Source: Candidatus Terraquivivens tengchongensis (lineage in GTDB: Archaea; Thermoproteota; Nitrososphaeria_A; Caldarchaeales; Wolframiiraptoraceae). From it: a DNA stretch of 64,000 bases. The stretch's first letter is position 1. Each line of letters starts with the position of its first letter. A model generated the notes under the pieces. It was not told where the DNA came from. It did no database searches and saw only the letters and a list, made by a program, of their open reading frames with translations. Made by a program: the position numbers and the translations under genes. Below, piece by piece: positions 63,344 through 64,000 of the stretch. The DNA lies in the NCBI GenBank assembly GCA_023268355.1, contig JALNJK010000001.1, positions 278,430-342,429 of the forward strand, read 5' to 3'.

Positions 63344-64000
63344 ATGTTGCCCGGCATGAAGATGATGATCTTCCCAAGGAGATTCGTCATGGGTCCGGAT
63401 GCGCTAAAGATCGCTCCAAAGTTAACGAAAATCTACGTGAAGAAACCACTGTTGATGGGCGGAAAGAGGGCGCTCGAAGCATGCAGAAAGAAAGGGTTCC
63501 AAGCAGGTCTGGAAAAGGAAGGTGTGAAGTTCGTAGAGGTGGTGTTCGGAGAGGGTGTTCCATACGGTCCAGAATGCTGTGAACCGGAGATAGAGAGGTT
63601 GACGAAGATAGGAAGGGATCATGGATGCGACGGCGTAATAGTTGCTGGCGGAGGAAAAGCCATAGACGCTGGTAAGGCAATAGCCAGCAAGCTGGGCGGT
63701 GAGGTTGTAGTCATCCCGACGATTGCTGCGACGGATGCGCCGACGAGCGCATTATCCGTAATTTACACGACGGAGCATGTGGCCAAAGAGTACTGGTTCT
63801 ATGATTACAACCCAGCGATGGTCCTTATAGATTCTAAGATAGTGGCTGAGGCGCCAGCGAGATGGCTAGCTGCCGGTATGGGTGACGCCGCATCAAAGAA
63901 GTTCGAAGGAAGAGCATGTTATAGAACTGGTGCTAAGAACTTGGCCATAAAGCCAGAGTGGCTTGGTGCAGGTCCAGACCTAGCATTCCTGATCTGCGAG
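63344..64000 (+). CDS. Glycerol dehydrogenase-like (iron-type) protein, 3' end cut
   Basis: The frame opens at ATG 63344 (MLPGMKMMIFPRRFVMGPDAL, alternative ATG 63356) and runs to the edge, 219 codons. It has the GldA-type landmarks: VAGGGKAIDAGKAIA (NAD-binding), IPTIAATDAPTSALSVIYT, and the metal Asp in MGDAASKKFEGRAC. It would oxidise glycerol or reduce dihydroxyacetone with NAD. It is distinct from glycerol-1-phosphate dehydrogenase. A T-rich block (TTTTTTTATAAAAATT, ~63274-63289) before it may be its promoter. The 140-bp gap from the activase is otherwise empty. Confidence 0.88.
   Translation, partial: MLPGMKMMIFPRRFVMGPDALKIAPKLTKIYVKKPLLMGGKRALEACRKKGFQAGLEKEGVKFVEVVFGEGVPYGPECCEPEIERLTKIGRDHGCDGVIVAGGGKAIDAGKAIASKLGGEVVVIPTIAATDAPTSALSVIYTTEHVAKEYWFYDYNPAMVLIDSKIVAEAPARWLAAGMGDAASKKFEGRACYRTGAKNLAIKPEWLGAGPDLAFLICE

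Noticed and set aside
1..64000. CRISPR arrays, insertion sequences with transposase, rRNA genes
   Set aside because: No regularly spaced repeats, no transposase-like frame and no rRNA-like stretch were seen. The three hairpin repeats are far apart and lack spacers.

Overview
The window is a gene-dense stretch of an archaeal chromosome. The replication genes are archaeal (GINS beside MCM, Hel308, an archaeo-eukaryotic primase-like protein). So are the TrpRS, the type II methionine aminopeptidase, the FAU-1/DUF402, UPF0147 and DUF1512 proteins, and a tRNA-Tyr with an intron at 37/38. Starts are often TTG or GTG, promoters are TATA-type, and Arg and Ile are mostly AGG/AGA and ATA. Together these point to an anaerobic, probably thermophilic member of the TACK/Thermoproteota radiation. 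I cannot fix the lineage; Bathyarchaeia, Brockarchaeia, Korarchaeia and Caldarchaeales-like groups all remain possible. Oxygen-sensitive enzymes (glycyl radical enzyme, tungsten oxidoreductase, radical SAM proteins, corrinoid methyltransferases) sit with oxygen-defence proteins (flavodiiron protein, a rubrerythrin-VIT1 type protein).

Layout. 1-4.3 kb (minus strand): truncated B12-binding/radical SAM protein, an unknown protein, a C-GCAxxG-C-C protein, and a primase-like protein next to a KaiC-type ATPase. 4.4-12.7 kb: information processing (trpS, map, zinc ribbon, DUF1512, gins23, mcm, hel308). 12.9-17.8 kb: tmk with a phosphatase, an ArsR regulator, two ECF-type S components, NikR, FAU-1-like, UPF0147. 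17.8-25 kb: aldehyde ferredoxin oxidoreductase, SagB-type nitroreductase, Ca2+-type P-ATPase, VIT1 protein, flavin reductase. 25.2-34.8 kb: a nitrogen module (NrpR, three-gene glutamate synthase, glnA) interleaved with hisD and a sugar-isomerase-like gene. 35-47.3 kb: two KaiC-family genes, surface proteins, an AIR-synthase/ThiN pair, a caspase-like membrane protein, a decayed flavin reductase, a YHS protein and a flavodiiron protein. 47.7-49.1 kb: tRNA-Leu and an MFS transporter.

49.2-59.3 kb is the most interesting block. It holds a corrinoid-protein reductive activator, a corrinoid protein, a monomethylamine-methyltransferase (MtmB) homologue and a methanol-methyltransferase (MtaB) homologue, followed by a convergent four-gene BMP-type ABC importer. 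The MtmB homologue is read without any in-frame UAG and has His200 where MtmB has pyrrolysine. The promoters of the methyltransferase operon and of the importer share a near-identical palindrome plus TATA box at the same spacing, which suggests one co-regulated uptake-and-demethylation system. No CoM methyltransferase or methyl-CoM reductase is in the window, so the methyl acceptor is unknown.

59.5-64 kb: an intron-bearing tRNA-Tyr, a 4-hydroxyproline-dehydratase-like glycyl radical enzyme with its activase, and a truncated glycerol-dehydrogenase-type gene. Three copies of a 48-bp hairpin repeat lie between genes across the window. Several relics (in-frame TGA, frameshift, ThiN fragment, tRNA fragment) concentrate between 42 and 49 kb.
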